This document shows, in pieces, positions 51,516 to 63,384 of a stretch of DNA of 64,000 nucleotides. How positions within the stretch are numbered: position 1 is the stretch's first letter; every line of letters begins with the position of its first letter. Source of the stretch: Circinella minor (lineage: Eukaryota; Mucoromycota; Mucoromycetes; Mucorales; Lichtheimiaceae); NCBI GenBank assembly GCA_016758965.1, contig JAEPRB010000165.1:26417-90416 (forward strand). Direction: 5' to 3'. The notes below the pieces were generated by a model. It made no database searches, was not told the DNA's origin, and was given only the letters and a program-made list of their open reading frames with translations. Position numbers and translations under genes: made by a program.

Positions 51516-51786
51516 TCAAATATATAAAAAATTGAAAATATTATAGATATGACATATACAAGTACATAAAAAACGCAATTCTTTTATTTTTTGGGCCCCT
51601 TTTGTAGTATGTTTTATTTTGTGTATGAGTGAAGAGGTCGTGAGCAATGAAGTGAGAGTGGAAAAAAAGAAGGGGAAAGGAAGAAAGAAAATGATGATAT
51701 AATTGTACAACATAAAAAAAGAAGAAAGCAAAGAGAAAAATGTGGTGGCAGTAGTAGTAGTAGTAATAGTAAATACATGATGCAAA

Positions 51787-54392
51787 TTAAAAAAAATAAA
51801 ACAACGATGGTGAATGTACGGTAAATTTGAGATAAGCATTCAATCCGACAGCAAACATTAAAGCAACGCAAATGAAAGTGGGACCAGTTGTTTCATCATA
51901 GGGTCCAGCTGATCGTGCACGGATCAATTCTCGACGACGATAGTACAAGCCTACACCATAAATCAAGGTGGACAAAGAGACAAGGGTATATACCACACCG
52001 CTGACCTTGCCGACGGCATCACCAGCGTTAAAAAGTGCAAGCGAAAATGTTGAGAGAAGTGTTCCAAGGGACATCCAAGAAAAATAAGTACGTTCATTGG
52101 CAAAAAAGACCTTAGGTTCTACACGTAAAGGGGTAATAACCTTTTTAGGCACTCTGACACCAGGCGGCAACACAACAGGTGGACGCTTTGAATTATTGTC
52201 GTTCTTTGGCTTATCAATCCATTGGCTCCATATTTGGTTGAACTTTTGTACTACCGAAGTAGATGATGAATTATTTTGCTGTGCTGCAGCAGCAGCCGAT
52301 GTTGAGCCATTTTCTGCTGATACTATACCATTGTTAATACCCATGTATGATGAACTAGATCCTCGATTTCCTAACAGCGATGTGCGTTCTGTAGCGGTTC
52401 CAGTGGTAGATGCAGGAATAGAAGAGCGTTGTCGGAAAGCAGGTTGATCCTCAGTAGAATTAATCAATGATGATGGAGGTGATGCTTTGTCCTTACCCTT
52501 GTGAGATTTTTTCGACACGGAAGGTGTTTGGGAGGGCAATACTGGTAACTGTTCAACCACTTCTTCATCAATTTGAGCAAGCCAATAGGGAAGTAATGCA
52601 ACACGGGTATCAAAGATGAGCGCAATACCATGCACAAATTTGCTAAAATGATGTGCTTCTTCAAGAATTCCACTTTCTTCCAAATCAACAATCCACTCAG
52701 GTTCAGGTGTACCACTCGGAAGGTCAAGTTTAATTTCAAAAGTAGCGTATGGGTAACGATTAATTTCACTTGATGGTAACTTGGGGAAAGGATACTCGAT
52801 ATCAACGTCGGAACGATGCCATTGACCATCTGAACGACGTGTTGTCTTGTCATCAGCAAATAGCCCGGAATCTTCACGAATAAAACATAAGTCAGTATCA
52901 AGAGCCATACGGACACGCGTATCGCCTGGGATTTGAAAAGCTGTGCGTCGATAATAGGTGCGCAAGACAGGATGCATATGATTTTCCAAAATCATCTGTT
53001 GTACATTTCTGGCAAGTTGTTCAAAACGTTCGATATCTTGTTCTGACTTGCCCATGTTATTGCGCATTTTGGTAATAGATTTTTCAATAAAAGTTTTTTC
53101 ACCACGTAAGAATCCTTCCACATACTTATCCTTGATTACGAAACGATCCGTCAATTCCCCATGCTCCTCATCTGCCAAAGTACGCCGCTCAACCGCAATG
53201 GTTGTATTATTCTTGGCACTACCATACCACCGAAGACGGATTATTTGAGATCCTTCAGCCGCCTCAACTCGAGAATTATAAGTTTCAAGACTGGAATTGT
53301 CGAGATAGAGCGATGAGATAGGTGGATCAATATTATCTTGCTTTAGACTATTATCGCGGTATACCAAGACGGGCAAATGCCGGAGTACGAATGTCTTGAG
53401 TTCCAGGATATTGTCTGTATGAACAAAAAATCGTTTCATAACAGTATTACGCCGACGATCTGTTGTTCCTGATGCACCTCCTACTGCTGTTGACGTAGTT
53501 TCATCATTGTTTGTTACAGCACTATTCTCTTGTGATTTGACGGTGATAGGTTTTTTAAATGACATTTCCTTGCCACCTTGACGAGCTTTGCTAAACAATT
53601 CTGAGAGCTTGATAAGTAATGCATCATCATCTTGTTTCCAAAAAGGACATTGGTTGAGTCGGACCATAAACATTGGACGCAGGATATAGTTGGTGTGGCG
53701 ATCATGCTTCTTTACCATCTTTAAGAAACCAGTATAGTTCAAACGCGAAAAACGAGCTAGACGATTTACATCATCTGCAATTGCATTGATATTTTCTTGT
53801 ATACGACCCATTTCTGATGAATCCGGTGGCTGTGAAGCAATCGCCTGGTCCCAAGAATCAATTCGGCTGGTAATTTCTTCCAATTTTTGTTGATGGAACG
53901 CATAAATCTGAAACAAAAATATTTTTTTTTGTTATTGTTACGTTCCAAATAAATATTCTTTCTTCACGACCTTGCCTCCTTCCCTTCCTTTCTCAAACCA
54001 TAATATATATATATATATATATAACAGGAGATTTATTATACACACGCAAGATATCATTCATAATATGTAAAGAAAAATTATATCAAATCTCTCTTATCTT
54101 CCATTCATTTTTCAAAACCTTCCCTTCCTCTCATACCATACACAAAACAATAACATATTAAACAGACACACACACACAACAACAACTTGTCTAACCCCAA
54201 AATAATGATAATATTAATACGTACTTTTTCCAAATTATTATCTAATACTTCGACAAATTCGGTTTCGTCTTTTTCAGTAAACGGTCGGTCTTTCTCGGCT
54301 TTTCGAAGTTTCTTTTTGAGTCCATCGTAATCAATGTAATATTCTCGCCATTCTGGGTAAATGGCGTCCTTCAATCGTGATCCGAATTTCAT
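51787..54392 (-). CDS. VTC-family SPX protein, probably an accessory (VTC2/3-like) subunit
   Basis: Two exons, 54392-54225 and 53907-51787, 762 residues. The SPX domain (about 1-150: MKFGSRLKDAIYPEWREYYI, KLEEITSRID, LARFSRLNYTGFLKMVKKHD) senses inositol pyrophosphates. The VTC tunnel domain follows (FVHTDNILELKTFVLRHLPV, IIRLRWYG, TAFQIPGDTRVRMALDT, ATFEIKLD, FSKFVHGIA). A disordered linker leads to a C-terminal DUF202-type membrane domain with about three helices (NERTYFSWMSLGTLLSTFSL onward). The complex makes polyphosphate into vacuoles or acidocalcisomes. Compared with yeast Vtc4, the paired arginines, the glutamate and a late lysine are kept, but the lysines I align to K200, K281 and K294 appear as R, R and T (KRFF, VERRT, LTDRF). 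This points to a non-catalytic subunit. The residue mapping is from memory. Confidence 0.85.
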
Positions 54393-55411
54393 TGTGTATT
54401 AGTTCTTTCAATCTAACGTACTGAAAAGGTGAAAAAAGTAAACCGAAAGAAAGGAAGAAAGCAAGAGAAACAAAAAAAAAAAAAAGAAGAAACAAAAAAA
54501 TAAAATGCCAATTATAATCGAGAAGCGGAGCTTTTTATAAGCACCTTCTGATCTGATTTTGGTTGCATTCTTTCTTTTTCTTTTTAGCTTTATCAGAAAC
54601 AAAATAATCCGCATAGCAAAACAAAACAACAATTCCATTGATTCTGTAATCTAAAATTTTATTTATTTCTTTGAGAATCAATTGTAAAAAGCGTGTCATG
54701 TTCAATTGTTCCAACAGATGACAAACAAAGAAAAAAATGTTAACTTTCAAAAAATTAAAAAGATTATGTACACAACATATTGTGTTTTGTTACACAGGAC
54801 CTTTTTTTGTAACCAGTTGAAATTGATCAGTTTCACCTCGTGACCAATCCGTTGGACGACAATGCATCTTGAACCGTCACGGGATCTTGAAACGCGATTT
54901 TTTACTTGTCATTTTTTGTTTCTTATTTTCCATTTAAATATAAACATAAACAGACTAAAGCTTATTTTATATTGTATTGAAATTATATGTCATCATAGAA
55001 ATGTATTTATTTATTTAATATTACGTTTTTCATATATATATATACTGTATCTGGTTCACATTGTTATTGAACTTGATAAGTTTCTATTCTACAGGCTCAT
55101 ATGCATATGTTTGTGCTAATGTCATAGGAACATCAGCAATACACAGTAAGCATTTTAGAATAAATTAATCATAAGTAGGTATCACAAAATAAACAAGAGT
55201 TGGAACAATAGATCCGCCGGGAAACTGATAATTTAATATTATACCTATAATAAAATCAATAACTATAATTTTATTCCTGTTTTTAACATAACATTTATTA
55301 TAATATTAATAGGGTTATTTGTACAAATCTAATAATAATCAATTATTTACATGATAATATTTATTAACACATATATATATATATACAATAATATAAAAAT
55401 TCAAAGAAAGT
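54393..55411. other. Intergenic region between the VTC-family and SF3B2 genes
   Basis: About 1 kb, both flanking genes on the minus strand. The part next to 54392 is the VTC promoter (A/G-rich tracts). No gene seen; short frames at 54408-54750 and 54862-55119 are hydrophobic low-complexity translations of AT-rich DNA. Confidence 0.55.
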
Positions 55412-57484
55412 TTATAGGTTAATATCTTTCCGTCTAGTCATTTTATCCCGTTCACGCTTTTCTTGTTTTTTGGCTTGTCGATTTGAATGTTCTAAATACA
55501 TATCAGACAGGTCTTCGTGTTTTGGCTGTCGTTCTTGTTGTGCTTCATCATATCGTGCTTGCAACATTGATTTTTTCTCTAAATCATTTGGATCGTCAAT
55601 CGTGATATGCACGTCTTGTTTACTAAATGGAGCTTGTTTAGTCGCTGTCGGTAACCGATAAATGTTTTGTGAAGGTATATAATCAGGTGAAGAAGAAGAT
55701 AAGACTTGAGGTATTTGTGGGAGAATTTGATACAGATCATTTTTTCTAATCTTTACATCATATTCATCTTTGTCTCCATTTTCCAAAGCAACCGAGCTTC
55801 TTTTCTTTAATTCGATAATCTCAGGGACAACTTGAATCTCGGTTATATATTCGTCATCTTTTTCATCATGAACATTATCATCATTACTATTGTCATCGTC
55901 ATTATTGTCGCTCTCTAATTCCATGATTCGGTCTCCTTCTTCAGGTTCAAGTTCTCCCCATAAAGTACGATCTACATTTGTTGGATCTGTCTGAGATGAG
56001 GTTGCAAGATGAACATCCTTATTATCATTTGAAGATGCTGTACCAAATATATCCCCATAGAGTGGATGGTTTAACTATATGTTTAGAATGATATATTATT
56101 GTTTATGGCTTGATATAATTTTCATGTGATGCTAAGTCTGCTTTTCTTTTCAAAAAATAAATAAATGGATTAATACTTCATCTACTGGAGGATGGCCCCA
56201 TTGTCCTCGCTTAAACCCCCATTCACCTCCTTTTGGTATGGGTGCATTAACTCCAGGTATTACAACATGTGGATAGCTTGGTGGAGGTCCATAATTCTGC
56301 ATGGCAAATAACCAAGGTGGTGGTTCGGTTTGTTCCAATGCTTCTTTTAACGTTGTGGAAATTTTTCCTGGTTCAAATTGATTCATATATTCTTTTCCTT
56401 CAAAATATCTGATGTTAAGATATTATTATTATTTTTTCCATTTTCAATCAATATCATTCCAATTATAATAAATCCTGTAAATGCATAATATATATATATG
56501 ACAAAAGAAAAAGGAAAAAGGAAACTCACAAATCACCGTGGCCTGTCAACTTTGGTTTGCTTTGAAAACGATAGAATGCATCATGTAATTTTTGATAATC
56601 CAAATCCATCTTTCCAAGTTTTGGGTTAAGACGTGCTCGTCTTTTTGCACTACATCTAGATGCTGCTTCTTTTTCTTTTATTGCATCACGAATTTCTGTA
56701 ATTCCTGTTTGTTTTAAAAAATCTAAACAATTTTTTTTATAAATATTCAAAAGCACAAGAAAATTCTTCTTTTTTTAATATTCGCTGTTCATGGAAACGG
56801 CTTGGGTATAGAAAAACCGTTGTTTTACCTGGTAGTTCCCATTGCTTTCTTTCTTTGCGACGTTGTAAATAAGGCCTACGCTGACACCAGTGTCTTGGTA
56901 CTGGTATTGTGTTACGATACGATTTTAATGAAACCAAAAGCTTTGGATCAATGGCGGTCACATCCCATGGTTCAACAATTTCGGGTATATCCGCTAACTG
57001 CTTCAGTTCTTCCACACTCAGTCTTGTCAACCGCTTCACTTGCTTTCTCGAGATTTGTGGCCTATCATTAGTTTCCTCCTCATACGTGCCATTTACCGCG
57101 TCGCTTTCTGTAATATGTGTTGAGAGTGTATTTGTTGATGATATCGTCGGTGATGTCGCTTTTGTGTCAGAAATGTTGAAATGATCGAGAACATGTGAAA
57201 AATGTTGTAATACCGATTGGTCTACAATTAATGGTTCATTCTGTAACGTTTCATTCTTCTGCTGCTAAATATATAAATTTTAGACAACACATGAGTATTC
57301 TGCATTGAGAGAATTCAAAAAAAAAAAGAATTCGCTGTTATCTACGATTACGAACAGTATCATTAGAATGGCCGGGTTCTTGTTGTTGTTGTTCCTGACG
57401 TAGTTTCCTCAATTTCTTTTTTGCTCGTCGTTTATGTTTTAATGCTATTACCCGCTCAGGTGTAATATCATCTTTAGTAGCCAT
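55412..57484 (-). CDS. SF3B2: SF3B2 / CUS1, U2 snRNP SF3b subunit
   Basis: Five minus-strand exons: 57484-57356, 57264-56829, 56722-56530, 56408-56177 and 56074-55412, 550 residues. The DUF382 region reads RKQVKRLTRLSVEELKQLAD, VEPWDVTAIDPKLLVSLKSY, NTIPVPRHWCQRRPYLQ, then KLGKMDLDYQKLHDAFYRFQ and SKPKLTGHGDLYFEGKEY. The PSP domain follows: PPPWLFAMQNYGPPPSYPHV, then KRGQWGHPPVDE and PLYGDIFGT. Then RTLWGELEPEE and a charged C-terminus with HEDLSDMYLEHSNRQAKKQE. SF3B2 binds SF3B4 and helps anchor the U2 snRNP at the branch site. It lacks the long N-terminal extension of the human protein and is closer in size to yeast Cus1 (436 residues). The first exon's donor (GTTCGT) is weak but is the only one in phase. 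Confidence 0.93.
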
Positions 57485-57498
57485 TATAATCCTTTTAT

Positions 57499-57533
<35 letters not shown>

Positions 57534-57720
57534 GTGTCAAAAAAGAAAATAAAACTTGGTTTCAAGTATAGAAAATAAAAAATATGCAAATTTATATTTT
57601 GTTTTTTTTCTCTTCCCGCTTTAATTCTCGACTTCACAGGACAAAAGCTTGGCAAGAAACCTTCTATTTTTCCCAGTTCTTAATTCCATTGCCAGGGGCA
57701 CTGTTATCATAGACAAGATA
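57485..57720. promoter_or_regulatory. Divergent promoter region of SF3B2 and the BRO1-domain gene
   Basis: 236 bases between two divergent ATGs, including a run of about 31 A on the plus strand (about 57499-57530) next to SF3B2. Such long poly(dA:dT) tracts usually exclude nucleosomes. Confidence 0.65.
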
Positions 57721-59754
57721 ATGAGCTATACATATTCATTACCAACAACAGGTGCAATGTCATTTGTTGACTTTTTCAAAGATGTTGGTGCTTATTCGTC
57801 CGAAATCTCTGATGCAACAGCTCAACGAGGGAGAGTTAGAACTGTGTTAAAAGGTCTAAAGAAAGAAGCTCAAGAAGTACGCGACTATCGCCATATTGTT
57901 AACGTAATGTATATACTATTATAAAAAAAAAAGTGTCGTGTTCTACTTATCATATAATATTAAGAGAGGCAGTGGATAACAGATGGGTGAAAGTTACATA
58001 TCAGTATTTTTCTATTGAAAAGATATCTCAAAATGCTTATGTGTATGAACTTATATATACTATTATGAATTATAGACAGTCGAGGATTATCTACCATATC
58101 TTGTCAGTGTAATCAATTGTCTCGATTCTGGTGAACTTAAATTAAAAAAGAGTATTGGTAAGTGGAGTTAGAGGCGGTTATCAAATGGGAGACTCGATTT
58201 TTACTTAGATATAGTTGGGAGAAACACTGCTTATACAAGATGAGCTCTAAAACCATTTTTATCTTTGTTTGTGTAATCTAGAAACTTCTTGGCGCTCGAC
58301 TCTGAGTGATCATATTATTCATACTGGTAGCAATGCGCCTCGGATAACTTGCCCTGATATATACTATGAATTATTGTTCGTTTTGATGACTTATGGTTAT
58401 GCTTGTTCAATGCAAAGTAATGATATTTTGAAAACAATACAGGAAGGATCTAGTACAGCGTCTGCAAAATATAACAAGGTAAATATGATAAAGCTCCTAA
58501 AACACATCAGTAAAAAAAATTATATATAGTGTGTGTGTGTGTGTGAAAAAGGTGTTAATAGTTAGGCTCTGATAATAATACAGAAACATGGCTCAATAAC
58601 TTTACTCGGTCTTTTTTGTACGTGTGTTAGGCGGCAGACTCTCTAAATACAGCAGCGAGTGTATTTAATTATGTTGCATATGAAGTTATACCAAAATGGC
58701 GACAGCCACCGGAAAACCAGCCAGTAGAAACCGTCAAAGAATTACCGGTTGCATTATCAAAGTAGTAATTACGAAATACATCGTATTTTTTTTCAGTTGT
58801 GATTTGGCAGAGGATAGGGGCAACTACATTTTTTTTTTAATTTTTGTGGTGATGACGATACTTTGACAGAAAAAGCAAGAAAGCACTCACAAATATGTAC
58901 ACTCACTCTATCCAGGATGGCATTAGCAGATGCACAGTATATTGCAATCAACAAGGCACTGTTAGCTGGGAACGTTTCGAAATCGTTGGTTGCAAAGCTA
59001 TATATCGGCATTGGAGGACAATATGAAATGGCATATGGACTTGTATCATCTATTACAGGTACCCAAGAAGTGTCGACAGATCTAAAAAAATACATTTATG
59101 ATGGGGCCCAGTTTTACAAGGTAAAAAATAAGAATAAGCAACGACGGACAACTATTGATTTTTAACTTTTAAGAACTAAAATTATAAACAAAAAATATAG
59201 GCAATGGGGAAAAAATACCTTGCATTAGATGCTAACGATAATCAGCAAGTATACGATTTGGAATATCACTATTAATATTGGGGAATGCATTAGTAATTAA
59301 ATAGATACATGGCTCTTGACACAAAAATAAACTGATATAATAGGAAAATGGGTGAAGCAGTCGGTTTTCTTCGGGAATGCAAAGCAGATCTACGATTCAT
59401 ACAACATTCAAGTCTATCCAAACCACACTTACGAAAATCTGGTGTTGCTTCAAGAGCATATAAGGAAGAAGAGACTGTTTCTGAGCTGTTACAGAAGTTC
59501 ACCATGATTAATGATACGGTAATTTTGCTCAATATCAATACATAATTTCTTCTTGTTCTTACGTAAATAATTACTATATAAAATTACAGGTAACATACCA
59601 AGATGTACCGTCTCGTCAAGATCTTCAGCGGATTATCCCTAATGGTCGAGGTGTTCTTCAACTGAAACAATATCAACTTCCATCACCCAGATTTGGACCT
59701 ACACGTGAAGAAGAACAGAGCGCATGCTATGCGCGCTCTGGTGCTTATTATTAA
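57721..59754 (+). CDS. BRO1-domain protein (BROX-like), two unresolved exon junctions
   Basis: Exons proposed: 57721-57903, 58076-58157, 58282-58478, 58631-58761, 58870-59120, 59201-59248, 59344-59518 and 59590-59754. The product starts MSYTYSLPTTGAMSFVDFFK and continues as a helical BRO1 fold: VEDYLPYLVSVINCLDS, ETSWRSTLSDHI, YYELLFVLMTYGYACSMQS, LNTAASVFNYVAYEVIPKWR, KHSQICTLTLSRMALADAQY, EAVGFLRECKADLRF and a proline-containing end. BRO1 domains bind ESCRT-III (CHMP4/Snf7) in endosomal sorting. The size and lack of a long C-terminal V/proline region fit the animal BROX type, but no C-terminal CaaX box is seen (ends RSGAYY). Phase is broken by one base at the 58761/58870 and 59248/59344 junctions, each beside an A-run: indels in the sequence, a pseudogene, or an exon I missed. 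Confidence 0.65.
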
Positions 59755-60387
59755 TATACAGCAATAAACTATTATATATGAAGCATTAGCTGGGGTACAT
59801 TTTTTTAAAAAAAAAATATTCCTTTCGGTGCTAAGAAATAGAAGTAGTAAAGAAAAAGATAGTTAAGCACTTGTCTAATGTGTTCTTCTTCAAAAATCCC
59901 ACTTTTATGATAATTATAATAGCCACTTACATAGTTATATTGCTTTTTTTTATTCCTCTTGCTCAAAGTGATGAACAATTGATATTCTTACTCATTATTG
60001 TGCTTACTTAATAATCACCATGGGACGCAGCCTCGAACTCTTTAGATTCCTCAGGTACGATGAAAAGTTGCTTGTTTTATTTAACGTCTCCATTGAACAC
60101 AGCGTCAGGTCTGAGATTTTTGTTCGCGACAGATTACTAAAAAAGCTTCTGGATACGTAAGAAAAAACCTTAGCAAAGGAAAAGGAAACGATATAAAAAA
60201 TGAAAGGGTCATACATATTGGAATGTTAAGCTTAAGTTGTTTAGAATGATGTTATTGAAGAGGAAGATGGTTGAGGAGCTGATGTGGTTTTTTCTAATAT
60301 ATATATATGCTGTAAATAGTTATAACGTAGCATACCTAGTCTAGTTCAGGAGGAGGAGGAGGAGGTTCGATTAATTTAAATAAAGCT
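59755..60387. other. Spacer between the BRO1-domain gene and the mobile-DNA region
   Basis: No supported gene. A 46-codon ATG frame lies at 60020-60160 (starting MGRSLELFRFLR, ending LLKKLLDT); it is too short and unplaced to call. GGA trinucleotide repeats sit near 60349-60366. Confidence 0.5.
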
Positions 60388-61160
60388 TTACCAGGTTCTG
60401 AATCGATGTATTGATCCTGGGTGTTGGTGATAGTCTAGCTCTGCTAAGAGCCGATATAGTGTTTGCCATTTATTTTTAAGCTGTTGTATTGTAGTAGTGG
60501 ATTTCGGTTTTGAACAGGATAGGTTGTTGAAAAAACGCGAGATTGTATCTTTTGTTATATGGCGTGGGACTAATAGCTGTTGATGCATGTGTAAACATGT
60601 AATGGAACTTGTTTTGGTTAGGGTGCTGTTGTACAACTCGAGCATATTTTTCTTTTAACTTCTAATAACCACCTTATTTGCCAATGTATACATCGACTAT
60701 GTTACTTCTTGGTCATTGGAAACCACAGTAGTGGGTCAGTGCTGAGTTTGGGTCCATATACTTTGAATGTTTTAGATCCCTATATTGCTGCTATCATTGT
60801 TTGGGGGTTACTATTTGTATAATATTGTTTTGATGTTATTTTTGTTGTTATTTTTCTGTTGTGTTTTCAAAAGTCGTTGCAACTAGTTGCCATAGTGCTC
60901 CTTGCTGTAATTTTCTCCAATGGCTTGTCAAAAGTTGGAAAGTCAGTTTTGGTTGGAGGTTTGAGAATACTGTACAGTATCATCAGGGAGGCAGGTGGCT
61001 CGAAGTATAAATTTTGCTTGAAGAATTTGAGTTTGTTTTTCCATACTTGGCAGGTTTGTTAGATGTCTCATCACTTCCGAGTTTTTATGGACACCATATA
61101 TAGTTCTGACACAATTATTTTGTGCTCGTTTCAAATAATTTATTTGTGCTTTAATATAAT
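60388..61160 (-). mobile_element. LINE-type (non-LTR) reverse transcriptase C-terminal relic
   Basis: The minus strand from about 61155 reads INYLKRAQNNCVRTIYGVHK, then VMRHLTNLPSMEKQTQILQA and KFILRATCLPDDT. This resembles the thumb region and C-terminal end of fungal LINE reverse transcriptases (AQN..R.I.G....S....H...LP.M..R...L...F). Stops follow, and a second open stretch at 60645-60388 (IQQLKNKWQTLYRLLAELDY) may belong to the same element. No palm/YADD motif is left: it is a 5'-truncated, degenerate copy. It abuts the LTR element, on the same strand. Confidence 0.5.
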
Positions 61161-61238
61161 CACCATAAAAAAAATCCTGTAGAATCCTGTGAAATCCTGT
61201 GGAAATCTCTAATTCACGGGATTTTTGCGTTACAATTA

Positions 61239-61339
61239 TGTGAGAGTTATGAGAATAATAGAAAGAACTGAGTTTTTATTTATTGATATCTTAATTGCTA
61301 TTTATATGTTATTCATATTTATAGAATATAACTGTCACA
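61239..61339 (-). repeat. Short (101-bp) 3' LTR of the Ty3/gypsy element
   Basis: The segment starts TGTGAGAGTTAT and ends ATAACTGTCACA, a 12-base terminal inverted repeat with one mismatch and the TG...CA ends of LTRs. On the minus strand it is directly preceded by a purine-rich tract (GAAAAAGGGGGATAA), as a polypurine tract should be. Inside it are TATAAATA and AATAAA on the minus strand. Such a short LTR is unusual. The 5' partner is missing because the element is truncated. Confidence 0.6.
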
Positions 61340-61390
61340 TTATCCCCCTTTTTCTAAGGAAAATAATACTAGTTTCAATGCTTATTACAG

Positions 61391-63380
61391 TTATTGATAA
61401 TATGGTTCCAGTTGTGCTTGATTCGCTGTTGTTGTTGTATATTGGTTCTTTACTTTCATTTGTAAAGTATATGTATGTTTATTTATTCCAATTTTTATTA
61501 TTTTCCATGGTCCTGAGAATTTCGGTTTTGGAAAATGGCGACTTTCTACTGGTATAACTTTTAATACTTGCTCTCCTACTTTGTATTTTCGTTCGGGTAG
61601 ACGTCCTTTATTATAATATTTTTGTTGACGTATTTGTGCTGTATTAATATTCTTTTTAGCTTGTTCGTGAATAATCGGTAAGTAGTGATTTAGATATGCT
61701 ATCCAGGGTTGTGTATTATGGTTTGATATTGGTGGTGGTTCCATTCTTGCTGTTGTTGGTAATGTTGCTATTCTTCCAAACATTAGTTCAAATGGTGAGA
61801 ATCCTGATGATGCTTGCTGTGCTGTATTGATGCCAAATGTTATAAAAGGTAGAAATGCATCCCATTGTTTTGGAAACTGTGCTGTGTATGGTGCTAATGC
61901 TGTCTTTATCGTAGAATTCATTTTCTCTACTAACCCGTCCACTTGAGGTCTTTCCACACTTGTGGTCGTTCTTGCTATTCCAAGTCGTTCACATATTGCT
62001 CTCATTGCTTCCGAGATAAAGTTTGTTGCATTATCAGTTATTAATCTTTTTGGTTGATTAAATATTAGAATCAATTGAAATAACATAGCATTTGCTACAT
62101 CGGTTGTTGTAAAGCCTGTAAGTGCAGCCGTTATCACCCATTTTGTCAAATATTCCATCATGACCAACATGTATTTATTGCCTTTTTCACTTGTTTGATG
62201 GAAAATCGCTATATCTGCTGCCCACACTTCTCCTGGTTTTCCGACTGGTATGCTTTGCAAATGCCCATATTTATGTTTTAGTGCTTTATACTTTTGACAG
62301 CTGTCACATTTACGTACTCTTTCAATTATGTCTTGTCGCATGGTTGGATACCATCCATATTCGCGTGCCTTGGCCAACGTCTTGTCTCAACCCATATGTG
62401 CTCCGGTTGGATGATCATGAATCAATTGAAAATAATATTGACATAAGATTTTGGGAATGACTATAACATATTTGGTTGGGCTGGTTGAAATTCGGCGAAA
62501 AAATAAATTTTTCATCCATTTAAAATCGTCATCCTTTATTTTCGTCCATTCTTGGATTTGTATATCATTTTGCTGATGTTGTTTTATTTGTTCATCATTA
62601 AGTATTTGTTGGTTATTACTGTATGCTCTGCTGAGTGCGTCGGCATCTTTGTTGTCCATACCTTTTCGGTGCACGATTGTAAACTCATATCGATCTAATT
62701 CCAATATCCATCTGGCGATTCGTCCTCTAGGTGTTTTAATGCTGAGAATTGCTTTGAGTGCTTGATGGTCTGTGTAAATTGTTACTGTGGCCCCATGAAT
62801 ATATGGATGAAAATATCTTAAACTCCATACTATTGCTAGACATTCTTTCTCTGTTGTACTGTAATTTCTTTCTGCATTCGTTAAGATATGGCTAGCATAG
62901 GCAATTGGTCGTTCTTGCTGTACTAGAACACTTCCAAGTCCCACATCACTGGCATCAACATGTAAATTATATGGCATGTTTGCGTTTGGATATGCTAAAC
63001 ATGGTAGTGATACTAACATTGCTTTGAGTTTGGTGAATGCCTTGTCTGCCTCTTCATCCTATTTATATTTGGTGCCTTTTCTTAATTTCTTGTATAATGG
63101 CTCTGCTATTGTTGATAATGAACGAAGATATTTATAGTAGAAAGCACGCATTCCTAGAAATCGGGAAAGAGACTTGGGATCACTATGTGGTGTTGGATAT
63201 TGTTGTATCGCTTCAGTTTTTGCTGGGTTTGCTCTGGCCCCTTCTCCAGAGACTAGAAAACCTAAAAATTTCACTTCTTGTTTCAGGAAACAACATTTGC
63301 AGATATTGATCTTTAGATTCCGATAAGCCAGACATGCTAACACTTCCTTTAGTTTCTTAATGTGGTCTTCTCTTGATGCG
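61391..63380 (-). mobile_element. 5'-truncated Ty3/gypsy retrotransposon pol (RT end, RNase H, integrase)
   Basis: Read on the minus strand: the C-terminal part of reverse transcriptase (EVKFLGFLVSGEGARANPAK, SLSRFLGMRAFYYKYL), an RNase H domain (NLHVDASDVGLGSVLVQQER, NYSTTEKECLAIVWSLRYFH, IYTDHQALKAIL, NKDADALSRAY) and an integrase. The integrase has CDSCQKYK zinc-binding cysteines, then the D-D-E residues in AADIAIF, ITDNATNF and GLVEKMN, then a GPWKIIKI C-terminal fold. The order RT-RNaseH-IN identifies Ty3/gypsy (Metaviridae-type). Two in-frame stops interrupt pol: TAG at 63061-63059 and TGA at 62389-62387. Gag, protease and the RT palm are missing; homology ends near 63380, next to a GCAGTAC-rich block. 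It is a dead copy but little decayed. Confidence 0.92.
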
Positions 63381-63384
63381 GGTA

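Noticed and set aside
60020..60160. 46-codon frame starting MGRSLELFRFLR
   Set aside because: Looks protein-like but is too short, has no recognised family and no supported continuation.
61225..61557. Plus-strand 110-codon frame over the LTR
   Set aside because: Antisense to the retroelement's LTR and integrase end; hydrophobic AT-rich translation.
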